Shown here piece after piece: positions 18,113 to 27,671 of a stretch of 64,000 nt of DNA. The stretch is taken from contig NZ_PTPX01000007.1 of NCBI RefSeq assembly GCF_003260095.1, positions 2,040 through 66,039 of the forward strand. Reading direction: 5' to 3'. The DNA comes from Glaesserella australis (GTDB lineage Bacteria; Pseudomonadota; Gammaproteobacteria; Enterobacterales; Pasteurellaceae). A program made the translations under genes and the position numbers. The notes under the pieces were generated by a model that was not told where the DNA came from, ran no database searches, and was given only the letters and a program-made list of their open reading frames with translations. Each line of letters opens with the position of its first letter. Positions within the stretch are counted from its first letter, which is position 1.

Positions 18113-19102
18113 TTAATTCACTGCATTTTCACAAGGCACATTGCGATGTAAACAATCAATATTATGCAATGTCGTATCTGAAATGTTCATTAACGCTTCT
18201 TCCGTTAAAAACGCCTGATGTCCTGTTAAAAGCACATTGTGGCAAGAAGAAAGGCGGCGGAACACATCATCTAAAATCACTTCGTTTGATTTATCTTCAA
18301 AGAAAAGATCGCGTTCATTCTCATAAACGTCCATACCTAAAGCACCGATTTTACGGCGTTTTAAGGCTTCAATCGCTTCAGGTGTATCAATTAACGAACC
18401 ACGACTGGTGTTGATGATCATCACACCGTCTTTCATTTTATCGAATGCCGTTTTATTGAGTAGGTGATAGTTTTCAGGCGTTGCAGGGCAATGTAGCGTA
18501 ATCACGTGGGAGCGAGCATAAAGCTCATCAAGGCTCACATATTCTGCACCAAGTTCTTCTGCCGCAGGATTTTTAAAGGGATCGTAAGCCAAAATATGCA
18601 TACCAAAGCCTTTTAAAATTCGCATTGTCGCAATCCCGATTTTGCCTGTGCCGATTACGCCAACAGTACGATTATGCATATTAAAGCCCGTTAAGCCCTC
18701 TAGTGAGAAGTTAGCTTCACGGGTACGCTGATAAGCACGGTGAATACGGCGGTTTAAGGTTAGCATCAAGCCGACGGTATGTTCTGCCACCGCTTCAGGC
18801 GAATAAGCAGGCACTCGCACCACTTGAATACCAAGCTCTTTTGCCGCCTGAATATCCACATTATTGAACCCCGCACAACGCAAAGCGATCATTTTCACCC
18901 CAACTTTTGCTAATTTTTCTAGCACAGGGCGACTGCCGTCATCGTTCACAAAAATACAGACCACATCACAGCCTTCCGCCATTTTTGCGGTGCGTTCATT
19001 CAACATAAAATCGAAAAACTCAATTTGGAAATGGTATTTCACATTCACCAATTCGAGGTATTTGCGATCATAATTTTTGGTACTAAAAACGGCGATTTTC
19101 AT
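18113..19102 (-). CDS. ldhA: D-lactate dehydrogenase (fermentative, NAD-dependent)
   Basis: 329 aa D-2-hydroxyacid dehydrogenase reducing pyruvate to D-lactate during fermentation. The NAD motif GTGKIGIATM is at about 150-160, the catalytic arginine region is RCAGFNNVD, and the conserved NTSRGSLID, MDVYENE and C-terminal LLTGHQAFLTEEA (catalytic His) follow. Close similarity to LdhA in length and motifs. It is inserted between ispG and hisS, genes normally adjacent in enterics, and is followed by a REP-like pair, which suggests a rearrangement. Confidence 0.96.
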   Translation of the reverse strand: MKIAVFSTKNYDRKYLELVNVKYHFQIEFFDFMLNERTAKMAEGCDVVCIFVNDDGSRPVLEKLAKVGVKMIALRCAGFNNVDIQAAKELGIQVVRVPAYSPEAVAEHTVGLMLTLNRRIHRAYQRTREANFSLEGLTGFNMHNRTVGVIGTGKIGIATMRILKGFGMHILAYDPFKNPAAEELGAEYVSLDELYARSHVITLHCPATPENYHLLNKTAFDKMKDGVMIINTSRGSLIDTPEAIEALKRRKIGALGMDVYENERDLFFEDKSNEVILDDVFRRLSSCHNVLLTGHQAFLTEEALMNISDTTLHNIDCLHRNVPCENAVN

Positions 19103-19125
19103 TGTGCTTTCCTAACTTCTTAACA

Positions 19126-20235
19126 TTAAACTTGAGTAATATCAATACGATTGTGCTGTTCTGCGACTCTCGCACGGATTTTCGCTTCGAGTTGGTCAAT
19201 CAATTTATCGTTATCGAAACGCTCTTTTTGGCGAACGCCGTCAAGGTAGAAACCGCTCATTTTATTCGATCCAGTTACACCAAGATCGGAAACTAAGGCT
19301 TCACCTGGTCCATTTACCACACAGCCGATAATCGAAACGTCCATCGGGGTGATAATGTCTTCCAAACGTTGCTCAAGGGCATTGACCGTGCCGATAACGT
19401 CAAACTCTTGGCGAGAGCAAGTCGGGCAAGCGATAAAGTTGATCCCACGAGAGCGGATACGTAGCGATTTGAGAATATCGAAACCGACTTTGATTTCTTC
19501 CACAGGATCTGCCGCAAGGGAGACACGCAAGGTATCGCCGATCCCTTCAGACAGCAATAATCCTAAGCCAATCGCCGATTTCACCGCACCTGCTCTTGCA
19601 CCGCCTGCTTCGGTGATCCCTAAGTGGATCGGCTGTTTGATCGCTTTGGCTAACAAGCGGTAAGATTCGACCGCTAAAAAGACATCGGACGCTTTTACGC
19701 TTACTTTAAATTGATCGAAGTTCAAACGATCTAAGATCTCAACGTGGCGAAGTGCTGACTCTAACAAGGCTTCAGGCGTTGGCTCGCCAAATTTCTCTTG
19801 AATATCTTTTTCCAAAGAACCTGCGTTTACACCGATACGGATCGGGATATTTTTATCTCTGGCACAATCGACCACCGCACGAATACGCTCTTCTTTGCCG
19901 ATATTGCCTGGATTGATCCGCAAACAATCGACACCATATTCCGCCACTTTCAAGGCGATACGGTAGTCAAAGTGAATATCCGCCACAAGCGGTACGTTCA
20001 CCTGCTGTTTTATCAATTTAAAGGCTTCCGCTGCGTCCATTGTCGGCACGGAGACACGCACAATATCCGCCCCAACACGTTCGAGAGCTTTGATTTGTGC
20101 CACTGTCGCTTCCACATCAGTGGTGCGAGTGTTGGTCATAGATTGAACAGCAATCGGTGCATCGCCCCCCACAGGCACTTTCCCGACATAAATTTTGGTC
20201 GATTGACGACGTTGAATAGGTGGTTCTTTTAACAT
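19126..20235 (-). CDS. ispG: 4-hydroxy-3-methylbut-2-enyl diphosphate synthase
   Basis: 369 aa iron-sulfur enzyme of the MEP isoprenoid pathway. N-terminal TIM-barrel motifs [13 protein letters not shown] and RINPGNIG are present; the [4Fe-4S] ligands are the two cysteines of [10 protein letters not shown] and the one in [12 protein letters not shown]. It follows rodZ by one base, so the two are translationally coupled as in E. coli. Confidence 0.98.
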   Translation of the reverse strand: MLKEPPIQRRQSTKIYVGKVPVGGDAPIAVQSMTNTRTTDVEATVAQIKALERVGADIVRVSVPTMDAAEAFKLIKQQVNVPLVADIHFDYRIALKVAEYGVDCLRINPGNIGKEERIRAVVDCARDKNIPIRIGVNAGSLEKDIQEKFGEPTPEALLESALRHVEILDRLNFDQFKVSVKASDVFLAVESYRLLAKAIKQPIHLGITEAGGARAGAVKSAIGLGLLLSEGIGDTLRVSLAADPVEEIKVGFDILKSLRIRSRGINFIACPTCSRQEFDVIGTVNALEQRLEDIITPMDVSIIGCVVNGPGEALVSDLGVTGSNKMSGFYLDGVRQKERFDNDKLIDQLEAKIRARVAEQHNRIDITQV

Positions 20236-20236
20236 A

Positions 20237-21244
20237 TTAATTCGCTAAAGGTAATTTGAAACGGGCAACACGACCATCTACTTTGAGTGGCACTAATTGT
20301 CCTTTATAGTAAATTTTCACATTGGCAGGAGCGCCAATGGTTAAACGATATTGTTCGTTATCGTTGAAACTTAATACTTCACCTGATTTATAAAGTTTTT
20401 CTGCAAGACGTTTATTTTTAGCACCACGTACCGTGATCCAGCTCTCTGATCCTGTAATCTCAATACGTAATTCTTCATTAATAGCGACTTGTGGTTGCTC
20501 TGCCTGTGTCTCAGTTGTATTTGTCTCTGTTGTCGCTGTTTGCTGTAACACATTAACTGGTTGCTCTACTTGAGCTTGAGTTTCCACCACTGGAGTAGCA
20601 GGTGCTTCAACTTTAACTTCTTCTGTTTTTACTGGTTCAACAGATTGACTCACTGTTGTTTCTACTACTGGCGTAGCAGAGATTTCTGTTGTTGTAGCCG
20701 TTGTTTGAGCGACAGTCGGAGAAACCGTCTCATTAGTTTGTGTGGTAGGTGTTGTTGATACATTTAACGCCACACTATTTTCTGCAGGTTTAGTCGTTTC
20801 TGTAACTTGGGTTTCAGCTGTATTGACAATTAATTGATCGCGACTTGCTTGATCTTTTTGATGTTCTTGCCACCACCAAGCTAATGTCATACCAACCGCG
20901 CCTAAAAGCACTAACCACGTTAAGCCTTTCACCCAACGAGTTTGTGATTTCTGATTTTTGACAGGAATTGGTGCCGCTTTTTTCACCTCTTTTGGAATAG
21001 TGACTTCACCATAGTTCACCGTGCCAATCAGCTCTTCAGGTAAACGTAAAAAACGCACATAATTTCTCACATAGCCACGAACAAAGGCTGGCGGTACGTT
21101 TTGTAAAATGAAAATATCATTTTCAAGGGAGTCAATATGGTTTTTCTTAAGATTTGTTTTTTGAGCAACGTCATCAATGGTTAAGTTTAATGCTTCACGA
21201 GCATGTTTGAGTTGCTGTCCTAAAGAAAGAGTTGTATCTGTCAT
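20237..21244 (-). CDS. rodZ: Cytoskeletal protein RodZ
   Basis: 335 aa. An Xre-type helix-turn-helix ([20 protein letters not shown]) at about 7-70 binds MreB, a single membrane helix lies at about 104-125 ([19 protein letters not shown]), a long Thr/Val/Glu-rich periplasmic linker covers about 135-250, and a C-terminal DUF4115 domain ([18 protein letters not shown]) ends the protein. RodZ links MreB to the cell-wall elongation machinery. The linker is low-complexity and likely variable between strains. Confidence 0.95.
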   Translation of the reverse strand: MTDTTLSLGQQLKHAREALNLTIDDVAQKTNLKKNHIDSLENDIFILQNVPPAFVRGYVRNYVRFLRLPEELIGTVNYGEVTIPKEVKKAAPIPVKNQKSQTRWVKGLTWLVLLGAVGMTLAWWWQEHQKDQASRDQLIVNTAETQVTETTKPAENSVALNVSTTPTTQTNETVSPTVAQTTATTTEISATPVVETTVSQSVEPVKTEEVKVEAPATPVVETQAQVEQPVNVLQQTATTETNTTETQAEQPQVAINEELRIEITGSESWITVRGAKNKRLAEKLYKSGEVLSFNDNEQYRLTIGAPANVKIYYKGQLVPLKVDGRVARFKLPLAN

Positions 21245-21346
21245 CGCCGTTACTTTTTAAAATAAAAAATGAGTTGAGAAGTTTAAAGGGCTAAAGTCTC
21301 TTTTGCAATGCTCAAGCCTATAAATTATCTATTTTATAGGACACCT

Positions 21347-21370
21347 ATTTCAGTGTCCTAAGTAATTTGT
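21347..21370 (-). terminator. Possible weak terminator after sppA
   Basis: 8-bp stem TAGGACAC / GTGTCCTA with an 8-nt loop, without a good T run. It overlaps an alternative stem CCTATAAA (21317-21324) / TTTATAGG (21343-21350), so the two are mutually exclusive. Confidence 0.4.
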
Positions 21371-21397
21371 AAAAAATGGATAAGATCTCACCGCTTG

Positions 21398-23263
21398 TTA
21401 ATTCACCGTTCCACAATTTAAACAGTAAAGGTAGCTCTGCTTTGGATCATTAAAGCGTGAAAGTGTGCCAAGTTGCTGTTTGGTCTGCTGACTGAAAGGC
21501 AATTCTAGCCATGAAATCAGTTTCACTTTCATATTTAGTTTAAAATCACGCATTACTTGCCCTAATAAGTCACTTGGCTCATCAATAAACCATTGCGTTT
21601 TAAACCCTTGAATTTCTGATTTGCCTTCGGCTTTGCGTTTCTGATTAATCAATTCGCTCACGGCGACATAAGCGGTATTAAAATCACCTAGCTCATCTAC
21701 AAGCCCTTTTTCGAGCGCAGTTTCACCTAGCCAGACTTGACCTTGAGCCACTTTGTCTACTTCCGTCTTCGTCATCTTGCGCCCTTTGCTCACTAACTCA
21801 AGAAAACGATCGTACCCATGTTCAATACTGATTTGAATCATTTCAGCCTGTTCTTTTGAAAGCGGTTTCAATGCCGTTTGTTGCGCTAAAGGAGAAGTCG
21901 CAATGCCATCTTCACTCACGCCTAAATTTTTCGCCGTTTTTTCAAAACTGACGGACAAGCCGAAAATACCTATAGAACCCGTTAAGGTTGTCGGGCTAGC
22001 AATAATTTTATCACTAGTTGCTGCAATCCAATAGCCGCCTGATGCCGCCATACCGCCCATAGATGCCACAACAGGCTTGCCTGCTTGCTGTAAATCTTCC
22101 ACTTCTTGACGGATAAGCTCTGATGCCATCGCACTTCCGCCGGGGCTATTAATCCGTAAAATCACCCCATCGACATTGGTATCTTCTCGAGCATCTCGCA
22201 ATAGTTTGATGATAGTATCACTGCCTGCGACTTCCTCATCACTCTCGCCTAAAACGATAGCACCTTCCACATTAATAACCGCAATTTTATTTTCGCCTGA
22301 TACATCAAACCTGTCAGATAACGTTGCTGAATAATCAAGGAAATCAATGCTGTTGTAGTTGCCATCGATATCTTCGCCAAATTGAGCAATAAGCATCTCT
22401 CGAATTTGTTTATAAGTAGATAACTCTGTCACCCAGTTTTGCTTTAAGGCATATTGCGCATCATCGCCTTTTATCTCTTTATACTGTTGAAGTAAACGGC
22501 TTGGCTCTGGCACAATATCTTTGGCTTGAATACCACGATTTTTAGCAATCTCTTCGCTAAATTTTGCCCAAAGTTTATTTAACCAAAGTTGAGCATTCTC
22601 TTTGGCTTCGGGTGACATATCATCACGTAAAAAGGGTTCAACGGCTGATTTATAAGTGCCTACTCGGAAAATATGTGGTACTGCTTCAATTTTATCTAAT
22701 AGCGATTTGAAATAGAGATTGGAATAGCTCAACCCGTGTAAATCCACAAAACCCGCTTTGTTTAAATAGATTTTATCTGCGTAACTGGCAAGATAATATT
22801 GTTTTTGAGAATAAGCTTCGCCAATGGCGATCACCGGCTTACCCGATTGTTTAAAACGTTCAATCTCATTGCCAACAAAAGAAAGAGACGGAATATCGCC
22901 ACCTGTAAAATAGGTTAAATCAAGAACAAGCCCTGTAATTTTTTCATCCTTTCTTGCTTTATTAATCGCTCTTACCACATCAAAAGTGGAAATTTTCATT
23001 GGTTCATCACTTCCGCCTAATTCAGAACGAATAAAGCGATTAAAATCGCCAAATTCATCATGATTATCCGCAAGATAGCCATCTAAATTGAGCGTTAAAG
23101 CCCCTTTCTCAAAGGGAATTTCTCTCTTCTGTCCTTGAGGATCCGTTGCTAATAAGGCTGTAAGTGCAAAACAGACTAAAACAAACAGAATAAAAAAGAT
23201 GCTTAATACTAGCTCTCGAATACAACGAAAGATCTGATAAATACCTTTTAAAAGACGTAACAT
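21398..23263 (-). CDS. sppA: Signal peptide peptidase SppA (protease IV)
   Basis: 621 aa, tandem-domain SppA of enteric type. One N-terminal membrane helix at about 18-40. The general-base lysine is in VGTYKSAVEPF near residue 203 and the nucleophile serine in GGMAASGGYW near residue 408, one in each half as in E. coli. It degrades cleaved signal peptides at the inner membrane. It is divergent from ydjA, a neighbour pairing also seen in E. coli. The stop codon touches an uptake word at 21390-21398. Confidence 0.97.
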   Translation of the reverse strand: MLRLLKGIYQIFRCIRELVLSIFFILFVLVCFALTALLATDPQGQKREIPFEKGALTLNLDGYLADNHDEFGDFNRFIRSELGGSDEPMKISTFDVVRAINKARKDEKITGLVLDLTYFTGGDIPSLSFVGNEIERFKQSGKPVIAIGEAYSQKQYYLASYADKIYLNKAGFVDLHGLSYSNLYFKSLLDKIEAVPHIFRVGTYKSAVEPFLRDDMSPEAKENAQLWLNKLWAKFSEEIAKNRGIQAKDIVPEPSRLLQQYKEIKGDDAQYALKQNWVTELSTYKQIREMLIAQFGEDIDGNYNSIDFLDYSATLSDRFDVSGENKIAVINVEGAIVLGESDEEVAGSDTIIKLLRDAREDTNVDGVILRINSPGGSAMASELIRQEVEDLQQAGKPVVASMGGMAASGGYWIAATSDKIIASPTTLTGSIGIFGLSVSFEKTAKNLGVSEDGIATSPLAQQTALKPLSKEQAEMIQISIEHGYDRFLELVSKGRKMTKTEVDKVAQGQVWLGETALEKGLVDELGDFNTAYVAVSELINQKRKAEGKSEIQGFKTQWFIDEPSDLLGQVMRDFKLNMKVKLISWLELPFSQQTKQQLGTLSRFNDPKQSYLYCLNCGTVN

Positions 23264-23540
23264 AACTTTTCCTTAGAAGAATAATATCGGCAATACGCTA
23301 CCATAAAATGCACTAAAATTTAATTATTTTAAGCAGAATCATAAAAACAAGCTCAATCCCTAAATGTGAGTATTTAGCTCATCCAGATTATTTCATTAGA
23401 ATATGACTGTTTTATGAATTATTAACAATTTTTATCGAGTACTATCGCCCCAATCCATCTCAAAATGCCATAAAGAAAACAGGGCGTATAAGCCTAAAAT
23501 ATGCTATTCTTTTAAAGATTTTTAATAAGAGGGATTCTCA

Positions 23541-24104
23541 ATGGAAACGTTAGATTTACTACAACGTCGCCGTTCTAGCAAAAAATTTGGAAACGGTGTG
23601 CCAACATCTGAACAACTTGATACTATTTTAAAAGCGGGACTTCGTGCGCCTGATCACGGTCGCTTAAAGCCTTATCACTTCATCGTGATTGAAAAAAGCG
23701 GTATGGAGACTTTCCGTCGCTGTTTACTGGAGACGGCTCAAGAATTTGATATGGGCGAAGAAGGCTTAGCAAAAGCAGAAAAACTAGCAAACCGAGCGCC
23801 AATGATGATTGCTGTTGTGGCTAAAATTGAAAAAGATTTGCCTAAAGTACCCGCTTGGGAGCAAGTAGTTACTGCAGGCTGTGCAACCTATGCGATGCAA
23901 CTCGCCGCAAATGCCCAAGGGTTTGAAACCTGTTGGATCACAAATAAATGGGTCAATGGCGCATCGCTACGACAAGCCTTTGGATGTCGAGAGCAAGATC
24001 AAATTGTTTCTTTAGTTATGATTGGCTCACCTGCCGATGCCGATGAAATTACCATGGCAAGCCAAACTGAAGATATTACCCCTTTTGTTACCTACATGAA
24101 GTAA
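23541..24104 (+). CDS. ydjA: YdjA-type nitroreductase
   Basis: 187 aa, the short single-domain FMN nitroreductase class. The N-terminal LLQRRRSSKKFG is the FMN-phosphate contact, APDHGRLKPYHFIVI the second FMN segment, and the C-terminal IGSPAD loop closes the site. Length equals E. coli YdjA (183). Cytosolic, substrate unknown. First gene of a plus-strand run ydjA-epmC-kdsB with a 5-bp gap to epmC. Confidence 0.93.
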   Translation: METLDLLQRRRSSKKFGNGVPTSEQLDTILKAGLRAPDHGRLKPYHFIVIEKSGMETFRRCLLETAQEFDMGEEGLAKAEKLANRAPMMIAVVAKIEKDLPKVPAWEQVVTAGCATYAMQLAANAQGFETCWITNKWVNGASLRQAFGCREQDQIVSLVMIGSPADADEITMASQTEDITPFVTYMK

Positions 24105-24109
24105 TCACA

Positions 24110-24676
24110 ATGAATCAGAATGAACACGACTACGAAGATTTAATTCGTATTTTTGATAGTTGTTTTGCGCAAAGCTATAACACTCGACTCGAACGGGGAG
24201 ACGATTATCCTATCTATTTACCCGCCTTTATCGATGAAGGCAATGTAAAAAGCGAACGCCCATATAATGTAATTTTATTTGCCCATGGATTTTACAGCAG
24301 CGGATTACACGAAATCGCACATTGGTTAGTTGCAGGAACTGAACGCCGTAAATTAGAAGATTTCGGCTATTGGTATGAACCTGACGGACGTTCCGCAGAG
24401 CGTCAGCGTGAATTTGAGCAAGTCGAAGTGAAACCCCAAGCAATCGAATGGATTCTCGCCACTGCAGCTAATTTCCGCTATTTTGCAAGTGCAGACAACC
24501 TAACAGGCAATGCGGGCGATAACTCTGCCTTTAAACAAGCCGTTTACAATCAAGTTAAAATTTATGCTGAAAAAGGTTTACCAAAACGTGCAGAACAACT
24601 ACGCCAAGCGTTGAGTGCATTTTATGGTACGCCTAACTTGATAGATTTATCCAAATTTGACATTTCAAGAATTTAG
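24110..24676 (+). CDS. epmC: Elongation factor P hydroxylase EpmC
   Basis: 188 aa. [14 protein letters not shown] holds the metal-binding HExxH-like motif (as HEIAH) and GYWYEPDGR is conserved in the YfcM/EpmC family. It hydroxylates the lysylated side chain on EF-P, the last step after EpmA and EpmB. The gene lies 8 bp before kdsB and 5 bp after ydjA. Function is from the family; epmA and epmB are not in the window. Confidence 0.93.
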   Translation: MNQNEHDYEDLIRIFDSCFAQSYNTRLERGDDYPIYLPAFIDEGNVKSERPYNVILFAHGFYSSGLHEIAHWLVAGTERRKLEDFGYWYEPDGRSAERQREFEQVEVKPQAIEWILATAANFRYFASADNLTGNAGDNSAFKQAVYNQVKIYAEKGLPKRAEQLRQALSAFYGTPNLIDLSKFDISRI

Positions 24677-24684
24677 GAGAGATT

Positions 24685-25440
24685 ATGCGTTTTACCGTTA
24701 TTATTCCCGCTCGTTATGCATCTACACGTTTACCCCGTAAACCACTATTAGATATCGTCGGTAAACCTATGATTCAACACGTTTGGGAAAAAGCACAGCA
24801 AGCTGGGGCAAGCCGAGTGATTATTGCGACCGATCATATTGAAATTGAACAAGTGGCAAAAGGATTTGGCGCAGAAGTTTGCTTAACGTCCGATAAACAT
24901 AATTCAGGTACAGAGCGTTTAGCTGAAGTGATTGAAAAAATGGGGATTGCTGATGATGAAGTCATCGTAAATATCCAAGGCGATGAACCCCTTATTCCCC
25001 CTGTTATTGTGGCTCAAGTCGCTGAAAATTTGGAGAAACATCAAGTGAATATGGCAACCCTTGCCGTTAAATTGATGACTAAAGAAGAGCTATTTAATCC
25101 AAATGTAGTTAAAACATTAACCAATAAAAATGGTATGGCACTTTACTTCTCCCGTGCATCTATTCCTTTTGCCCGAGACCACTTTGCCGATTGCGACGAT
25201 ACCTTTGTACAGCAACAAAACTACCTTCGCCATATTGGTATCTATGCTTATAAAGCAGGCTTTGTGAAACAATATGTTGCTTGGGAGCCAACCGCACTAG
25301 AGCAATTAGAATCTCTCGAACAATTAAGAGCATTGTGGAACGGTGAAAAAATCCACCTTGAACTTGCCAAAGAAGCACCGCAAGTAGGCGTAGATACTGC
25401 AGAAGATCTTGAGCGAGTCCGCCAAATTCTCTCAGCATAA
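24685..25440 (+). CDS. kdsB: 3-deoxy-manno-octulosonate cytidylyltransferase
   Basis: 251 aa cytosolic enzyme activating KDO as CMP-KDO for lipopolysaccharide core synthesis. The N-terminal [16 protein letters not shown] is the CTP-binding signature, with NIQGDEP as the metal/nucleotide motif and YRHIG-like [10 protein letters not shown] as KDO-binding region. A clear AGGAGAG ribosome site precedes ATG 24685. Confidence 0.98.
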   Translation: MRFTVIIPARYASTRLPRKPLLDIVGKPMIQHVWEKAQQAGASRVIIATDHIEIEQVAKGFGAEVCLTSDKHNSGTERLAEVIEKMGIADDEVIVNIQGDEPLIPPVIVAQVAENLEKHQVNMATLAVKLMTKEELFNPNVVKTLTNKNGMALYFSRASIPFARDHFADCDDTFVQQQNYLRHIGIYAYKAGFVKQYVAWEPTALEQLESLEQLRALWNGEKIHLELAKEAPQVGVDTAEDLERVRQILSA

Positions 25441-25445
25441 TGCTA

Positions 25446-25522
25446 ACAAGCGGTAAGATTTCATTCTTTTTTTGCGCTATTATGTAGCAGTTGCACAAAA
25501 ATGTTGAGATCTCACCGCTTGT
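25446..25522. repeat. Inverted pair of DNA uptake words
   Basis: ACAAGCGGT at 25446-25454 and its complement ACCGCTTGT at 25514-25522, 59 bp apart, just after kdsB. Adjacent bases extend the pairing to TAACAAGCGGT / ACCGCTTGTTA. Confidence 0.8.
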
Positions 25523-25529
25523 TATAGAA

Positions 25530-25562
25530 AAAGGCTCAGAATTTATAAGATTCTGAGCCTTT
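25530..25562. terminator. Bidirectional terminator between kdsB and mlaA
   Basis: 13-bp perfect stem AAAGGCTCAGAAT / ATTCTGAGCCTTT with a 7-nt loop between convergent genes. T/A runs on both sides allow use in both directions. Confidence 0.85.
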
Positions 25563-25565
25563 AAA

Positions 25566-26315
25566 TTAGTCGATATTTTTTAACTCTTCTTCAGATAAAA
25601 TTTCTTTTCCATCTGAATTGGTTTTGCCATCTTTCACTTTAAATTCAAGATTTTGGAAATACGCTTCCCTAAATGTCGTATATGGATCTTGAGATTGTTT
25701 CAATAGAGATTCTTGCCCTAAAAGTTTTGCTCTTGAATCGACACCTTGAACAACATATTTTGCCATTCCCCATGGGGTCGTGAGTAAAGAAAGTACTGGA
25801 TAGGTTGTATCCGCTAAACGACCAAGATCTTGACGTGGCGTTGCTGGACCATAACCAGGCAACATAACGTAAGGACCTGTTGGTACACCATAAGCACCCA
25901 ACGTATCGCCAAATGTACGACGACCATTATCAATTTTAAGATCATTCGTTAGGCTCGCAAAATCAATTAAACCGCCTAACCCAAATACCGTATTAAACCA
26001 AAAGCGAGTAAAATGAATCATGGCTTTTTCACCTTCGCCTTCAAGTAAGCGGTTCACAAAGCTTGCCGGTTCATCAAGGTTATTGGCGACATTGACTAAT
26101 CCCGTTTTAATTGGGCTAGGCACATACTCTTTCCAACCTTTTGCAACAGGCTCTAAGACATAAGGATCGAGATACTCATAATTCACTTTCCACATAGCTC
26201 GATTAAATCCTTCTAAAGGATCTTTACGAACACCAGTTTCAGGATTAATCGTCGACGAACAAGCAACTAAAATCATGGTTGCTGCTACAATAAGTAGGGA
26301 TTTTATTTTTTTCAT
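25566..26315 (-). CDS. mlaA: Outer membrane phospholipid-transport lipoprotein MlaA (VacJ)
   Basis: 249 aa. Lipobox MILVACSS places the lipidated Cys at residue 19. The segments DPLEGFNRAMWKVN, GLGGLIDFAS and GPYVMLPGYGPATPRQD are hallmark MlaA motifs. MlaA removes phospholipid from the outer leaflet and passes it to MlaC. The other mla genes are not here. It starts one base after ycbL, so it is coupled to it. Confidence 0.97.
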   Translation of the reverse strand: MKKIKSLLIVAATMILVACSSTINPETGVRKDPLEGFNRAMWKVNYEYLDPYVLEPVAKGWKEYVPSPIKTGLVNVANNLDEPASFVNRLLEGEGEKAMIHFTRFWFNTVFGLGGLIDFASLTNDLKIDNGRRTFGDTLGAYGVPTGPYVMLPGYGPATPRQDLGRLADTTYPVLSLLTTPWGMAKYVVQGVDSRAKLLGQESLLKQSQDPYTTFREAYFQNLEFKVKDGKTNSDGKEILSEEELKNID

Positions 26316-26316
26316 A

Positions 26317-26946
26317 TTATTTTAAAAATGGATTACTTTTCTTTTCTCGCCCAACAGTTGTATGTGGGCCATGGCCAGGGATAATAATAAAATCATCATC
26401 TAAATCAAATAACTGTGTTCTGATTGAATGAATGAGCTGATCAAAATCCCCTTTATATAAGTCAGTGCGTCCTATGCTATTTTGAAATAACACATCACCA
26501 CTAAAGGCAATCTTATTATCAAAGTCAAAAAAACCAATATGACCTGGTGCATGCCCAGGTAAGTGACGAATATCAAAAGTCAAATTACCAACAGAAACAC
26601 GATCTCCCGCATTCAACCAATGATCAGGCAAAAAACTAGGGGCTTCTGGTAACCCATATTTACGGCAAATATCAGGAAGCTGTTCAAATAATGGCTGGTC
26701 ATCTTGATGAGAGCCAAATACTTCAACAGAAAAGTGCTTCCTTAATTTATCGACCGCCATAATATGATCAAGATGACCATGTGTAATAAAGAGTTTTTGA
26801 ACGTTTAACGCTTGTTCTTCAACAAATTGAATAATTGCTTCTGCATTATCACCTGCATCAATAATCACTGCATTTTTATGTTCATCCCAAACGACAGAAC
26901 AATTTTGTTGGAATACACTGACAGGAATAATTTGTAAATTAAACAT
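26317..26946 (-). CDS. ycbL: Metallo-beta-lactamase-fold hydrolase, YcbL type
   Basis: 209 aa type I glyoxalase-II-like protein. Metal ligands are THGHLDH at 55-61, HLPGHAPGH and the C-terminal IPGHGPHTT. Cytosolic, with possible S-lactoylglutathione hydrolase activity. It lies between mepK (upstream) and mlaA; the ldtD-mepK-ycbL order matches the ycbB-ycbK-ycbL order in E. coli. Confidence 0.92.
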   Translation of the reverse strand: MFNLQIIPVSVFQQNCSVVWDEHKNAVIIDAGDNAEAIIQFVEEQALNVQKLFITHGHLDHIMAVDKLRKHFSVEVFGSHQDDQPLFEQLPDICRKYGLPEAPSFLPDHWLNAGDRVSVGNLTFDIRHLPGHAPGHIGFFDFDNKIAFSGDVLFQNSIGRTDLYKGDFDQLIHSIRTQLFDLDDDFIIIPGHGPHTTVGREKKSNPFLK

Positions 26947-26961
26947 ATAAACTAACCGCTA

Positions 26962-27516
26962 TTAACCACGCCATGTTCTAACTGGTCCAGTATCAACATG
27001 AACAAAATTACTACGTGGGTAATATCCTACACCGCCGTTAGACAAGCTTTCTGCTGCTTTACGAACTTTAGCTAACGGAATACCTGCAATATTAAAATCA
27101 ACCGCTTTACCTAGGATATGATAACTATTGCTTGCAACGCCTCTACTGCGACGGCGCAATCTTGCATTTGTTTGTGCCGAACGATAACCGCTTAAGATAG
27201 TAATCTCAGCATTACGAGCTCCGAGACGAGATTGGATTTGAGTCAATTTGACAAATAATTGGGGATCTATATTTTTTACACGATCAATATAAATATCACG
27301 CATAATATAATTCAGGCGAGAACGATCCTTTGCAGAAAACCCTCCTGCAGAATAGCCCGCTGATAATGTCTCTCCTGTACTTGCTCTACGCAAACGTAAA
27401 ATCATCGGCTTTGGCGTTGAGACTATCGCGCTAGCTAAATTAGGTAACAAACTTGCGCCTAATATGATACCTCCTAGAGATAACCATTTACGTCTTTGTA
27501 AATTTGTCTGTTCCAT
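26962..27516 (-). CDS. mepK: Murein DD-endopeptidase MepK (YcbK, DUF882), Tat-exported
   Basis: 184 aa. Starts with a twin-arginine signal, QRRKWLSLGG then a hydrophobic stretch to about residue 30. The peptidase M15-like domain has the zinc motif in YHILGKAVDF (HxxxxxxD) and the late HVDTG. In E. coli MepK cuts both 3-3 and 4-3 crosslinks. It begins a mepK-ycbL-mlaA unit, downstream of ldtD but after the latter's terminator. Confidence 0.92.
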   Translation of the reverse strand: MEQTNLQRRKWLSLGGIILGASLLPNLASAIVSTPKPMILRLRRASTGETLSAGYSAGGFSAKDRSRLNYIMRDIYIDRVKNIDPQLFVKLTQIQSRLGARNAEITILSGYRSAQTNARLRRRSRGVASNSYHILGKAVDFNIAGIPLAKVRKAAESLSNGGVGYYPRSNFVHVDTGPVRTWRG

Positions 27517-27625
27517 TTAATTATCCTCATTATTTTATGATAATGATTTATCGTAAATATTCTCCTTAATACTATTAACGATAAACCACTCAGTAGTGTG
27601 TAAAGTCAGTAGATTAGAGAAAAAG

Positions 27626-27655
27626 TTCCGAGAAACCTATAAAAATTTCTCGGAA
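27626..27655 (-). terminator. Terminator of ldtD
   Basis: 10-bp stem TTCCGAGAAA / TTTCTCGGAA, 10-nt loop, then CTTTTTCTC on the minus strand, 17 bp past the ldtD stop. Confidence 0.82.
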
Positions 27656-27671
27656 TTTTTTATTTTGAGAC

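Noticed and set aside
27517-27600. Fur box upstream of mepK
   Set aside because: ATGATAATGATTTATCG resembles half of a Fur box, but the other half does not fit and no iron gene follows.
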